Assembly (NCBI GenBank): GCA_964595625.1
Contig: CAZQQU010000016.1
Coordinates: 1 to 31,676, forward strand
Length of the DNA: 31,676 nt
Direction of reading: 5' to 3'
Source of the DNA: CAZQQU01 sp964595625
Lineage (GTDB): Bacteria > Bacteroidota > Bacteroidia > Flavobacteriales > Flavobacteriaceae
The position numbers and the translations under genes are program-made. How positions within the stretch are numbered: position 1 is the stretch's first letter; each line of letters starts with the position of its first letter. Under the pieces are notes generated by a model. That model made no database searches and was not told where the DNA came from. It saw nothing but the letters and a program-made list of their open reading frames with translations. This document shows positions 15,032-23,775 of this stretch, in pieces.

Positions 15032-16021
15032 ATGACGATCACACAACTCAAATATGTTTTAGCTGTAGCAGAGCATAAAAATTTTACCAAGGCGGCACTG
15101 CATTCCCACGTAACTCAGCCGACACTGAGTATGCAGATTCAAAAATTAGAAGAGGAATTGGACATCATAATTTTTGATCGCAAATCAAAACCGCTACAAC
15201 TTACCGAGGTGGGTAAAAAAATTATAGAACAAGCCAAAAAAATAGTTGCTGAAGCGGACCGTATGCAAGACATCGTTGAGCAACAAAAAGGGTTTTTGGG
15301 CGGTGAGTTTCGGTTAGGGATTATTCCGACGGTGGCTCCTACTCTTTTGCCCATGTTTTTAAAGACCTTTGCAAAAAAACATCCCAAAGTTTTACTTACT
15401 ATTGAAGAATTAAATACCCTGGATAATATCCAACAATTAGAATCGGGATATTTAGATGCCGCCATTGCTGCTACACCCCTTTCCAACCCCCATCTAAAAG
15501 AAAGACCCTTATATTACGAACCCTTTGTAGGATATATCCCGACACAACACCGACTTTTCGCTAAGGAAAAAATAGATGTAAAAGATTTAGACCTACAGGA
15601 TATATTATTATTAGAAGATGGTCATTGTTTTAGGGATGGGGTAATCAATTTGTGTAAAAATAACAGCCTACCTGATTTTGAAGGGTTCAAATTAAAAAGT
15701 GGAAGTTTTGAAACCCTGATTAATTTGGCTAACGAAGGATTGGGAATGACCTTATTGCCTTATTTACACACTTTAGAAATGGGAGAAAACAACAAAATAC
15801 ACCTGCGCCATTTTAACGCCCCTACTCCCGCTCGGGAAATTAGTTTGATACAGCATAAGAATTTACTAAAAGAACATATTGCTACAGCGCTATACGATGT
15901 GATAGTGAGTGTTATTAAAGGGGCAATTGTATTTCAAGATGTAAAAATTATCAGCCCCCTTCATAAGGGAAAAAAAAAGAAAGAAAACCTTCCAAACACA
16001 CCAAACTATACCACTACATAG
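15032..16021 (+). CDS. oxyR: LysR-type hydrogen peroxide sensor OxyR
   Basis: OxyR senses H2O2 by forming a disulfide and then activates peroxide-defence genes. The 329-residue product has an N-terminal winged helix-turn-helix (about 1-60, AALHSHVTQPTLSMQIQKLE) and a two-lobed sensor domain (about 90-300). Two cysteines lie at 199 and 208 within EDGHCFRDGVINLC, the same spacing and, by chance, the same numbers as the redox pair of E. coli OxyR. The protein is about 25 residues longer than the E. coli protein. The extra end is Lys- and Asn-rich and is encoded across a run of nine A (15970-15978), so its exact end could be sensitive to sequencing error or slippage. No catalase or peroxidase gene is adjacent. 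Confidence 0.93.
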   Translation: MTITQLKYVLAVAEHKNFTKAALHSHVTQPTLSMQIQKLEEELDIIIFDRKSKPLQLTEVGKKIIEQAKKIVAEADRMQDIVEQQKGFLGGEFRLGIIPTVAPTLLPMFLKTFAKKHPKVLLTIEELNTLDNIQQLESGYLDAAIAATPLSNPHLKERPLYYEPFVGYIPTQHRLFAKEKIDVKDLDLQDILLLEDGHCFRDGVINLCKNNSLPDFEGFKLKSGSFETLINLANEGLGMTLLPYLHTLEMGENNKIHLRHFNAPTPAREISLIQHKNLLKEHIATALYDVIVSVIKGAIVFQDVKIISPLHKGKKKKENLPNTPNYTTT

Positions 16022-16076
16022 GGGTGCTTTAAAACTTTTCTTTCCTAAAAAAGTTAACTATAAAATGTAAATCTGG

Positions 16077-16271
16077 TTATTTTAAATAGACCAAGCATTG
16101 ACTTAACTCAGGATTTTTTCTAACGAGTGAGTCAATCCACAATTTTAGCTCTTCGATTTCATAGGGTAACAATCGCTGTATAGCTTTTTGGAGTTCCTTA
16201 CAAAAAAGATTGACATCAAAACTCACTTTAGACAATACGGTTTTGGTGTAGTCGAACATAGCTCTAGCCAT
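16077..16271 (-). CDS. Small uncharacterised protein
   Basis: A 64-residue product with no motif whose function I know. It resembles short conserved proteins I have seen in flavobacterial genomes (MFDYTKTVLSKVSFDVNLF, then LLPYEIEELKLWI), which argues that it is real. It is predicted mostly helical, with an amphipathic centre, and has no signal peptide or membrane segment. Two start codons are possible: 16271 (MARAMFDY) or 16259 (MFDY); the second fits the remembered homologues better. It faces oxyR tail to tail, with 55 bases between stops. The 179 bases upstream hold no supported promoter. Confidence 0.6.
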   Translation of the reverse strand: MARAMFDYTKTVLSKVSFDVNLFCKELQKAIQRLLPYEIEELKLWIDSLVRKNPELSQCLVYLK

Positions 16272-16450
16272 AGGACAACGGTTTAAAAGTTAAACAAAAT
16301 GTCAAAAGGAGTAGCTGTGTGATATAGGCAAGAATTTTTTGTTTACAGCACCCAATTTAATAAAAAAAAATGTGTTTAAAACATCGTTCTAGATTTTTAA
16401 CAATTATAGGTGGGTTTTTAGACTCAACTAACGAATTAACATTTTGATTA

Positions 16451-17845
16451 TCAATGCCCTCTGTAAAAAACTACGGTGCTTAAAGTTTTCAACAATATAT
16501 TTATATCTAAGTAAAGACTTCTTTTTTTGATATAGTATAAATCGTATTGAAGTTTTTCGAGAGCGTCCTGCTCAGAAGAAGCATATCTACCTTTTACTTG
16601 AGCCCATCCGGTAAGACCCGGCCGAATAACATGACGCACTTCATAAAAGGGAATTTGTTCGGCTAATTGTTTGACAAATTCAGGTCGTTCCGGTCGGGGT
16701 CCGATGATACTCATATCTCCGCGCAGTACATTGACCACCTGTGGTAACTCATCGATACGTGTTTTGCGTAAGAATTTTCCAAAACGGGTAATTCGTTGGT
16801 CGTTATTCTGAGCCCAAACCGCACCATTTGTTTCCGCATTAACAATCATGGTTCGTAACTTAAGTATATTAAAGAGTTCGCCATTTTTACCCACTCGTAC
16901 TTGGGTATAAAATAGTGGACCTCGATTGGCCAAGGCATTACCTAGTAACACTCCAGGCAACAGAGCAAAACCCAAAATGAGCCCCACAATTGACAAACAA
17001 TAATCCACACCATGGTGAATCACACGATAGAGTCTATTTTGATGACTACGACTGAAAGGAAAATACTTATAGAAATCTTTATCGATATGATCTACAGGCA
17101 CTTTGTAGGTAATTTCTTCATAAACCTGTGTAAAATCTTTGACTACATGACCCTCTTCGACCAATTTGAGTAATTGAGCGTATAAACGCATTGAAATGCT
17201 TTTATTTAAGCGGTCAGATACTACGATTTCAGAAATACTATGCTGGGTGACAATTTCTTTGATATCAGTGGCGGAAAAAATCTCTATTTCAGAGAGTTCT
17301 ACCATTTCATCATAACTATTTCCAGTGTTGATGCAACCAATTATTTTAAAATTGGGATCTGATTTTTCAAGGGCTTCCGAAAGTGATAATGCATCAGAGG
17401 TATTTCCAATCAATAAAATTCTTTTGTAAAAGCGAGGAGAAGAAATCAACGAAATATACGCCAAGCGCCAAAGGGTTAATGCCACAACTATAGCAATAAA
17501 GAAATATACAATCTGCAACCGATTGTAGGGTAAAGCCGGCGTATAAAAAGGAGTTAATAGATAGAGTATAACCGTTGCTGAAGCAGTGAGTAGTATGTTT
17601 TTAAAAACTATATCAAACTTACTGGCTTGTCGCAGATCATACAATTCAAATATAGTTCCGAATAAGGACAGATACACACATAATACAATAATCCACTCCC
17701 AATTGTTCAACCGAAATTTAAAGTAATTAAAATTAAAGAGATGACTAACAATATAGAGCGTTAAAAAAACGCAAATCAAATCAAACACACGCAAAAGTAT
17801 TTTGCGTTCTGAAATTTCGAAATGTATTTTAGAGGGAGCAGACAT
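16451..17845 (-). CDS. Polyprenyl-phosphate sugar-1-phosphate transferase (WcaJ/WbaP type)
   Basis: This enzyme starts a glycan repeat unit by moving a sugar-1-phosphate from a nucleotide sugar to undecaprenyl phosphate on the inner membrane. The 464-residue product has four N-terminal membrane helices (within 20-130), a soluble Rossmann-like region (about 140-260, starting KRILLIGNTSDALSL), a further membrane segment near 280-300 and the C-terminal bacterial sugar transferase domain. Its motifs include GPLFYTQVRVGKNGELF, ILKLRTM, KTRIDELPQVVNVLRGDMS, IIGPRPERPEF and RPGLTGWAQVKGR. It is last in a three-gene set and starts 15 bases after the stop of the glycosyltransferase. The sugar cannot be told from the sequence. 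Confidence 0.9.
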   Translation of the reverse strand: MSAPSKIHFEISERKILLRVFDLICVFLTLYIVSHLFNFNYFKFRLNNWEWIIVLCVYLSLFGTIFELYDLRQASKFDIVFKNILLTASATVILYLLTPFYTPALPYNRLQIVYFFIAIVVALTLWRLAYISLISSPRFYKRILLIGNTSDALSLSEALEKSDPNFKIIGCINTGNSYDEMVELSEIEIFSATDIKEIVTQHSISEIVVSDRLNKSISMRLYAQLLKLVEEGHVVKDFTQVYEEITYKVPVDHIDKDFYKYFPFSRSHQNRLYRVIHHGVDYCLSIVGLILGFALLPGVLLGNALANRGPLFYTQVRVGKNGELFNILKLRTMIVNAETNGAVWAQNNDQRITRFGKFLRKTRIDELPQVVNVLRGDMSIIGPRPERPEFVKQLAEQIPFYEVRHVIRPGLTGWAQVKGRYASSEQDALEKLQYDLYYIKKRSLYLDINILLKTLSTVVFYRGH

Positions 17846-17859
17846 GATGTTGATTTGAA

Positions 17860-18867
17860 TTATAAAAGTAGTTCATTCCATTGATGTTTTATAACCTCCC
17901 AATCAAAATTTATGACTTTATTTCGGGCCTTTTTAGACATTTCCTTTGTTGAAGCAGGATTAACAATAAGTTGTTTAATTGCCGCTGCCATCTCTTCAGG
18001 CTTATCCGGAGGCACTAAGACGGCCTCTTCATTGTTCAATAAATACGGTATGCCACCTACCCGAGTGGTCACTACCGGCAATCCCAAAGCCATAGCCTCC
18101 AGGACACTCACCGGCGTATTATCGTAATGGGTAGTATTGATAAAAATACTGTAGTTTTTGGATAGTTCCACCCAGTCTTCTTTTGATAGTTTCCCAGTAA
18201 AGGTTACCGGAAGTTGATGATTAATTGCATACGCTTGGCATTCTTCAAGACTGCCGTCTTTATCAGGACCTACCATACAAAGCTGAGCATCCGGAAAATC
18301 TACAAGTAGGTTTTGGAGTACTTGCATGGCCATAATCGGGTTGTATAAAGCTGCAAAAGACCGTACCCACAAGAGACGGGGTTGAAACTGAGACTGATTT
18401 CTAAAAGGATATTTTTTAATCTCGATGGTATTGGGAATCAAGCGAAGATTGGTAAAACCCAGTTGCTTTAAATGCTGATACATATATGGAGACGGTGCTA
18501 CATTTTTCCATGCTTTCTTAAACAAAGTCTCACTTAAACGTTTACTTCTTTTTATGCGTTGAGGTAAATTACCTCCACGAAGTATGGGAATATAAGGTAT
18601 TTTAAATAAACGGCACCACCATGCGACTGTTACGGCGTAATAAAAATTTTGAGTGCTGTAGGTATCGATCAAAACTACTTCTGATTGGTTTCGGTATTTT
18701 ATTACCGCATACCACATATCTAAGAGTCGTAGAAATTTATTGGGAACCGATGAAGCTTGAAAAACTGTATAGCCTTCTTGTCGTAAAAAATTTCCTAAGG
18801 TTTCTACAGAAGTGACCGTGGCTTTAACGGAGTTTAACCGATTTCCTATGTAAAGTATTTTTTTCAT
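17860..18867 (-). CDS. Glycosyltransferase family 4
   Basis: The 335-residue product has a GT-B fold. The N-terminal lobe begins KKILYIGNRLNSVKATVTS; the C-terminal lobe (about 160-320) carries LLWVRSFAALYNPIMAMQVL, the sugar-nucleotide region VTFTGKLSKEDW and the conserved acidic motif EAMALGLPVVTTRVGG (E257). It would add one sugar in a polysaccharide repeat unit in the cytoplasm. The start at 18867 (MKKI) is chosen over 18876 because it matches typical family N-termini. The first 44 bases overlap the 3' end of the upstream ligase/polymerase gene, which points to coupled translation. Confidence 0.88.
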   Translation of the reverse strand: MKKILYIGNRLNSVKATVTSVETLGNFLRQEGYTVFQASSVPNKFLRLLDMWYAVIKYRNQSEVVLIDTYSTQNFYYAVTVAWWCRLFKIPYIPILRGGNLPQRIKRSKRLSETLFKKAWKNVAPSPYMYQHLKQLGFTNLRLIPNTIEIKKYPFRNQSQFQPRLLWVRSFAALYNPIMAMQVLQNLLVDFPDAQLCMVGPDKDGSLEECQAYAINHQLPVTFTGKLSKEDWVELSKNYSIFINTTHYDNTPVSVLEAMALGLPVVTTRVGGIPYLLNNEEAVLVPPDKPEEMAAAIKQLIVNPASTKEMSKKARNKVINFDWEVIKHQWNELLL

Positions 18868-20197
18868 TAAAAACATATAAAAGACACAATCCGTATATAA
18901 AAGCGGGTGCTGCTAAGCGCATTGAGGAGTGTAAAATGGTTAATAACCAAAAAAAATAAAAGCTAAAAAAGTACAAGCCCGGACGAAAAGCCATCCAATA
19001 AACCAGTGGAATTACCAAAATAATACAAAAAGCAATCAGTCCTAATAAACCGTGTTCGGATAAAATTCGACTGAATTCGTTGTGCGTAGCGATTGAAATT
19101 CCGGTTTGTTCTTCCCGATACTCTTTGACCTTACCTACACCAACTCCTAATAAAGGATTTTGTTTAAAAGCTTCAATTTCAGTAGCCATTACTTCTACCC
19201 TACCGGTGGTGATATCTTCTTTGAGTCGTCCCGCCGCATCTTGATTTAAATAGCGCTTGTCGATTAATCCATCGGTATTGATAGAGGTATATATCCAAGT
19301 AAATCCAATTAAAACCCCAGCGACAACCAATTTAGGTAATAACTTGGCTTTGGTGAGTGTATCACTATAATAAATATATACTACCAAAAAACCAACTATA
19401 CAAATAGCTGCGGTAATCATTCCCCCTCGAGAAAAAGTGGCTAAGCCCCGATAACAAAAAAATAGGATGAGCAATCCGTCAATCAGGTTGACCAGTCTAT
19501 TTTTAACCGTAATCATTCGAATAAATAACACGACAATACCCAAACCCACCACAGTGGAAACCTGATTGGGTCCAAAGCCTCCTGACGCTGCAAAATTAGA
19601 GGAAGTACCCGTTAGGGCTTCTTGTAAACTGGGCGTGTATATGAGTAGAAAAAAAACTAAGGTTATCAAGGGCAAGAGTACAGCCAGCATAATTTGATGC
19701 AGTTTTTCTATAGTTATTTTTCTAAAAAAACAGTATATACCCACAATACCCACTGTAAAGGGACCACTCAAATTAAAGGCTACGGCTTTCCGAACATCGA
19801 CCTCATGACTTAAGTTAATTGCAGAAACCAAAATACCCGGGACCAGTAAAAACAAATAAATCCAATAAGGAATGGAACGTCGAGAAGTACCTTTGTACAA
19901 AAGACCGATCAGTAAAAAAAGGATGACAAAATATTTTCCCGACTCATAAAAAATCAAACCTTTGGTCATCCGAAAAAAAACTTCGGCCCCCACGACATAG
20001 GCAGCAGCGATAAGTGCTTCGTCGTTTTTATTGCTTTTGGCTACTACCCAAAAAAACAAAAAACCTACAATTATTAAAAAAAGAGGTTTACTTAAAAATG
20101 AAAAAAAATAGATTGCAAAAGCAATCCCTATATGCAAAATTACTAATTGCAAATAGGTAAACTGTCGAACCGAATTTACCTTAAGTTGACTATTCAT
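18824..20197 (-). CDS. O-antigen ligase/polymerase-family membrane protein
   Basis: The 457-residue product is highly hydrophobic, with about ten or more predicted membrane helices. Its Wzy_C-type loop carries GVGVGKVKEYREEQTG and THNEFSRILSEHGLLG (371-386), the histidine-containing signature of the Wzy/WaaL family. Members either polymerise repeat units or attach glycan to a carrier; sequence alone does not separate these roles, nor a link to O-linked protein glycosylation. It is the first gene of the three-gene polysaccharide set and overlaps the glycosyltransferase by 44 bases. No flippase or chain-length regulator is adjacent. Confidence 0.85.
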   Translation of the reverse strand: MNSQLKVNSVRQFTYLQLVILHIGIAFAIYFFSFLSKPLFLIIVGFLFFWVVAKSNKNDEALIAAAYVVGAEVFFRMTKGLIFYESGKYFVILFLLIGLLYKGTSRRSIPYWIYLFLLVPGILVSAINLSHEVDVRKAVAFNLSGPFTVGIVGIYCFFRKITIEKLHQIMLAVLLPLITLVFFLLIYTPSLQEALTGTSSNFAASGGFGPNQVSTVVGLGIVVLFIRMITVKNRLVNLIDGLLILFFCYRGLATFSRGGMITAAICIVGFLVVYIYYSDTLTKAKLLPKLVVAGVLIGFTWIYTSINTDGLIDKRYLNQDAAGRLKEDITTGRVEVMATEIEAFKQNPLLGVGVGKVKEYREEQTGISIATHNEFSRILSEHGLLGLIAFCIILVIPLVYWMAFRPGLYFFSFYFFWLLTILHSSMRLAAPAFIYGLCLLYVFNEKNTLHRKSVKLR

Positions 20198-20366
20198 TTT
20201 GCTATACTACTTTTCATTTAAGGTTACTAAAAATCGGTAAATCGATACAAAAAACTGTTGCTAAGCATTGATCAAAAGAAAAACTGGTTTTTATAAAATT
20301 TTGTCGCAAGCTACTCGAATCTCAATTGGAGTCACTAGTCTGCTTTACTCACCCTTGGCACAAGGA

Positions 20367-21767
20367 TTATTCGGCTGGAAACTGAACTGTTCCGTATTGA
20401 TCGATCATATAAATTAAGCTAGTCATCGCTGCAGCACCCAGCTCTAATTCTCGTTTATTAACCTTATCAAAAGTATCTGTTTCAGCATGGTGATAATCAA
20501 AATACCTTTGTGAGTCGGGGTGTAATCCGGCCAAAACGATACCGTCTCTTTTCAAGGGTGCAATATCAACTCCACTCCAACCGCGTTCAAAATAGTGTAA
20601 TAAATAGGGCTCAAACAAAGGCTTCCATTGGGCCACCCGTTGGTAATCTTCTTCCGAACAAGTAAAAGAAAAGCCGCGGGGACTAAAACCACCGGCGTCG
20701 CTTTCGAGAGCAAAGATGTGATTTTCATTTTTACGATTCACTTCATCCCTATATTTTAAAGCTCCTTTGATTCCGTTTTCTTCGTTCATAAACAACACTA
20801 CGCGAATGGTGTGCTTGGGCTGATAATTTAAATCTTTAAAAATCCGCAATACTTCCATGGCTTGTACACAACCGGCTCCATCGTCATGAGCTCCTTGACC
20901 TACATCCCAGGAATCCAGATGACCGCCTACCACAATATATCGATCGGGATAGACCGAACCTTTGATTTCAGCAATAACGTTGTGTGACAACACATCCGGC
21001 ATCATATAACTGGTTTGATTGAAATAAAATTTGAGTTGGGGTTGTAATTTGAGCATACTACTCAGCATATCGGCTCCCTTGGTGCTAATAGCTGCCGCCG
21101 GTATGTATTGATCGTGAGGTAAATCGCCATACGACATCACTCCGGTATGCGGATAATCGTCCAAACTTAATGTTAAGGATCTCACTATCACACCCACAGC
21201 TCCATAACGGGCTGCTTCCTTAGCTCCCGAATACCGAAGATGTGAACAACCACCATAAGCGTTAAAAGTTTGTATATGCCGGGGTTCCATCGGCTGGTTA
21301 TAAAAAACAATTTTACCGGCAATTTTGTCCCTTCCTAATTTTTCTAAATCATCAAAATCTCTCACCTCAACCACCTCGGCCTTTAAACCTCCGATGGGAG
21401 TAGAAGTTGAACCTCCTAAGGCTAAAATATTCGTTACGGTGGTATTTCCCGGACTGGTTTCAATATAGGCATATTCTTTAATCCCTCGGATCCATTTAGG
21501 AACCATTACTTCTTGAAGCGCCACTTGGTCAAGGTCTAACTTTTGTAATTCTTCAAACGTATAGGCGACCGCCTTTTCGGCACCGACCGAGCCAGACAAA
21601 CGGTGACCAATTTGCGTAGTCAAGTGTTCCAGCCAACTATAAGATTGCCCGTTTACTAGCGCTTGATCATGAATTTTTCGAAGCATGATCGAATCCTTTT
21701 CCAAGGAGGACTGAGCAGTGATTAAAAGAGAAAAAAGTAAACAAAAGTAGGTTAATATAGTTCGCAT
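20367..21767 (-). CDS. Secreted M28-family zinc peptidase
   Basis: The 466-residue product starts with a signal peptide (MRTILTYFCLLFSLLITAQ). It has a PA-type domain insert (about 120-240) followed by the M28 catalytic fold. Likely metal and catalytic residues are H283 in GGHLDSWDVGQG, D295 in AHDDGAG, E329/E330 in NEENGIKG, D357 in ALESDAGGF and H427 in DYHHAETDTF. This arrangement resembles carboxypeptidase Q and bacterial aminopeptidases that release amino acids from peptides. No lipobox or T9SS sorting domain is present, so a periplasmic location is likely. It starts 8 bases after the PPK2 stop and is probably co-transcribed with it. The 169 bases after its stop hold no supported feature. 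Confidence 0.9.
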   Translation of the reverse strand: MRTILTYFCLLFSLLITAQSSLEKDSIMLRKIHDQALVNGQSYSWLEHLTTQIGHRLSGSVGAEKAVAYTFEELQKLDLDQVALQEVMVPKWIRGIKEYAYIETSPGNTTVTNILALGGSTSTPIGGLKAEVVEVRDFDDLEKLGRDKIAGKIVFYNQPMEPRHIQTFNAYGGCSHLRYSGAKEAARYGAVGVIVRSLTLSLDDYPHTGVMSYGDLPHDQYIPAAAISTKGADMLSSMLKLQPQLKFYFNQTSYMMPDVLSHNVIAEIKGSVYPDRYIVVGGHLDSWDVGQGAHDDGAGCVQAMEVLRIFKDLNYQPKHTIRVVLFMNEENGIKGALKYRDEVNRKNENHIFALESDAGGFSPRGFSFTCSEEDYQRVAQWKPLFEPYLLHYFERGWSGVDIAPLKRDGIVLAGLHPDSQRYFDYHHAETDTFDKVNKRELELGAAAMTSLIYMIDQYGTVQFPAE

Positions 21768-21775
21768 AATAAGAT

Positions 21776-22663
21776 TTATTCGTTTTCTAATTCTGATTTA
21801 TAAACAGGAATTTGAGCTTGTAACTCTTTAGGAAGTTCCGGTTCCACTATATCGGTATAGGATTTCATGGTTTCTAGTAATATTTTAGTGACAATCAATC
21901 GAGCGGTAGCTTTGTCGTTGGCAGGTATATTATACCACGGGGCATGGGGCAGTGAAGTTTTATTAAAAATATCTTCATAACACTGCATATATTGATCCCA
22001 CAATTTTCTTTCTTTTAAATCTCCGGGAGAAAATTTCCAATTTTTATCTTTCTTTTCCAAACGACGAAGCAATCTGTATTTCTGTTCTTCTTTAGTGATA
22101 TTGAGAAAGAATTTAAAAATGATGACCCCATTTTGATGGATGTGTTTTTCGAAATTATTAATTTGCGTAAAGCGCATATTCCAAAACTCTTCATCGGCCT
22201 CCTCCGGGGATTTTAAAAACGGATTATTTTCATTCATCAAATACGATGGATGTACTCGAGTTACCAGTACATTTTCGTAATGGGTTCGATTAAAGACTGC
22301 GTATTTTCCCCGTTCCGGTAGAGCTTCGTAATGTCTCCATAGGTAATCGTGCTTGAGTTCCTTAGAAGAGGGTGTTTTAAAACTGTAATTCACCACCCCG
22401 CGTACATTAAAATCTTTAAAAACCTCCCGGATCAAGCTATCTTTACCGGCAGTATCCATGGCTTGAAAACATACCAACACACCGTATTTTCCGTGGGCAT
22501 ACAAGGTATTTTGGAGTTCACCTAAGGCTTTTCGGGTTTGTTTAAGTTCTTTTTTTATTTCTTTTTCAGTAGCCTCTAGTGGAAAATCAGTGGGTAAGTC
22601 GTTGATAGATACTTGCGTGGTAATTTTAAAATCGTCGATTGAAAGGTCTTTTATAGATTTCAT
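21776..22663 (-). CDS. ppk2: Polyphosphate kinase 2 (PPK2), class III-like
   Basis: PPK2 enzymes use inorganic polyphosphate to phosphorylate nucleotides. The 295-residue single-domain product has Walker A AMDTAGKDS (68-76), a Walker B region AVFNRTHYENVLVTRVHP (122-139), and the lid RRLEKKDKNWKFSPGDLKER (200-219). Overall it resembles single-domain enzymes of class III (which act on AMP and ADP) more than the two-domain class II proteins, but the class cannot be proved by eye. The Walker A has MDTAGKDS where many members have MDAGGKDG. It sits 37 bases after menB and 8 bases before the M28 gene. Confidence 0.9.
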   Translation of the reverse strand: MKSIKDLSIDDFKITTQVSINDLPTDFPLEATEKEIKKELKQTRKALGELQNTLYAHGKYGVLVCFQAMDTAGKDSLIREVFKDFNVRGVVNYSFKTPSSKELKHDYLWRHYEALPERGKYAVFNRTHYENVLVTRVHPSYLMNENNPFLKSPEEADEEFWNMRFTQINNFEKHIHQNGVIIFKFFLNITKEEQKYRLLRRLEKKDKNWKFSPGDLKERKLWDQYMQCYEDIFNKTSLPHAPWYNIPANDKATARLIVTKILLETMKSYTDIVEPELPKELQAQIPVYKSELENE

Positions 22664-22700
22664 AAGGGTTTACGATTAAAGAGTTTGGAACCTGTAAAAT

Positions 22701-23534
22701 TTAAGGCAACCATTTTTTGTCAAAATTGGGTTTTCTCTTTTCTAAGAACGCATCTCGACCTTCTTGGGCTTCTTCGGTCATATAGGCCAAACGGGTGGCT
22801 TCCCCTGCAAAAACTTGTTGGCCGACCATACCGTCGTCAGTCAGGTTCATGGCAAATTTTAGCATTTTGATAGAAGTAGGGGATTTTGCAAGGATTTCTT
22901 GAGCCCATTCATAAGCTGTATTCTCCAACTGATCATGAGGAATTACCGCGTTAACCATCCCCATGTCAAAAGCTTCTTGAGCGGAATAATTTCTACCTAA
23001 AAAAAAGATTTCGCGGGCTTTTTTTTGTCCCACCATTTTAGCTAAATAAGCCGAACCATAGCCTCCATCAAAACTTGTTACATCGGCATCGGTTTGTTTA
23101 AAAATGGCGTGTTCTCGACTGGCTAATGTTAGATCACACACCACGTGCAAGCTATGACCCCCACCCACAGCCCATCCCGGAACTACAGCAATTACCGCCT
23201 TAGGCATAAACCGAATTAACCGCTGCACATCCAATATGTTTAACCGATGGTAGCCATCGTCCCCTACATATCCTTGGTGGCCGCGAGCCCGTTGGTCGCC
23301 CCCACTACAAAAACTCCAAACACCATCTTTGGGAGAAGGTCCTTCGGCAGATAAAAGGACTACCCCGATACTCAAGTCTTCTTGTGCATCTCTAAAGGCA
23401 TCCAATAGTTCGGAGGTGGTTTTGGGTCGGAAAGCATTGCGTACCTCAGGTCGATTAAAGGCGATACGAGCTACCCCGTTGCACTTCTTATAGGTAATAT
23501 CTTCGTAAACTTTTGCAACTGTCCAATTGATCAT
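22701..23534 (-). CDS. menB: 1,4-dihydroxy-2-naphthoyl-CoA synthase
   Basis: MenB closes the second ring of the naphthoquinone nucleus by converting o-succinylbenzoyl-CoA to 1,4-dihydroxy-2-naphthoyl-CoA in menaquinone synthesis. The 277-residue product from the ATG at 23534 (MINWTVAK) has crotonase motifs FNRPEVRNAFRPKT, WSFCSGGDQRARG and GWAVGGGHSLHVVCDL, and the MenB-typical TDADVTSFDGGYGSAYLA and FFLGRNYSAQEA. The upstream 17 codons to 23585 are AT-rich and unlike the family, so they are left out. It is the first gene of the menB-ppk2-M28 group. Confidence 0.96.
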   Translation of the reverse strand: MINWTVAKVYEDITYKKCNGVARIAFNRPEVRNAFRPKTTSELLDAFRDAQEDLSIGVVLLSAEGPSPKDGVWSFCSGGDQRARGHQGYVGDDGYHRLNILDVQRLIRFMPKAVIAVVPGWAVGGGHSLHVVCDLTLASREHAIFKQTDADVTSFDGGYGSAYLAKMVGQKKAREIFFLGRNYSAQEAFDMGMVNAVIPHDQLENTAYEWAQEILAKSPTSIKMLKFAMNLTDDGMVGQQVFAGEATRLAYMTEEAQEGRDAFLEKRKPNFDKKWLP

Positions 23535-23726
23535 ATTGAAATTCTTTTTTACGGTAAAAATAGATTTTTTAAACCTAAATTCCACATAGTCTCGATAAAA
23601 AAGCAGCCTGAATGCGAGAAAACAGTCGTTTTAGAGCGAATATCTACTAGGCATACAGTTACCATTTTAAAAACTGTTCCCTCTTAGTGAAGATAGGCTC
23701 TATTGCTGATTATTTTTTACAAAAAA

Positions 23727-23754
23727 AAGGGTTTCCAAAAATTTGGAAACCCTT
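23727..23754 (-). terminator. Terminator of short M36 peptidase gene
   Basis: A perfect 13-bp inverted repeat (aagggtttccaaa and its complement) with a 2-base spacer (realistically a 4- to 6-base loop) lies 22 bases beyond the stop codon. It is followed on the minus strand by a run of T. Confidence 0.88.
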
Positions 23755-23775
23755 GATGGTGTATATACAAAAAAA

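Noticed and set aside
16028..16056. Weak stem (aactttt with aaaagtt) after oxyR as a terminator
   Set aside because: It is all AT except one pair and lacks a T-run, so it is too weak to list.
23535..23585. Longer N-terminus for MenB
   Set aside because: Seventeen AT-rich extra codons have no counterpart in the family; the MINW start gives the normal length.
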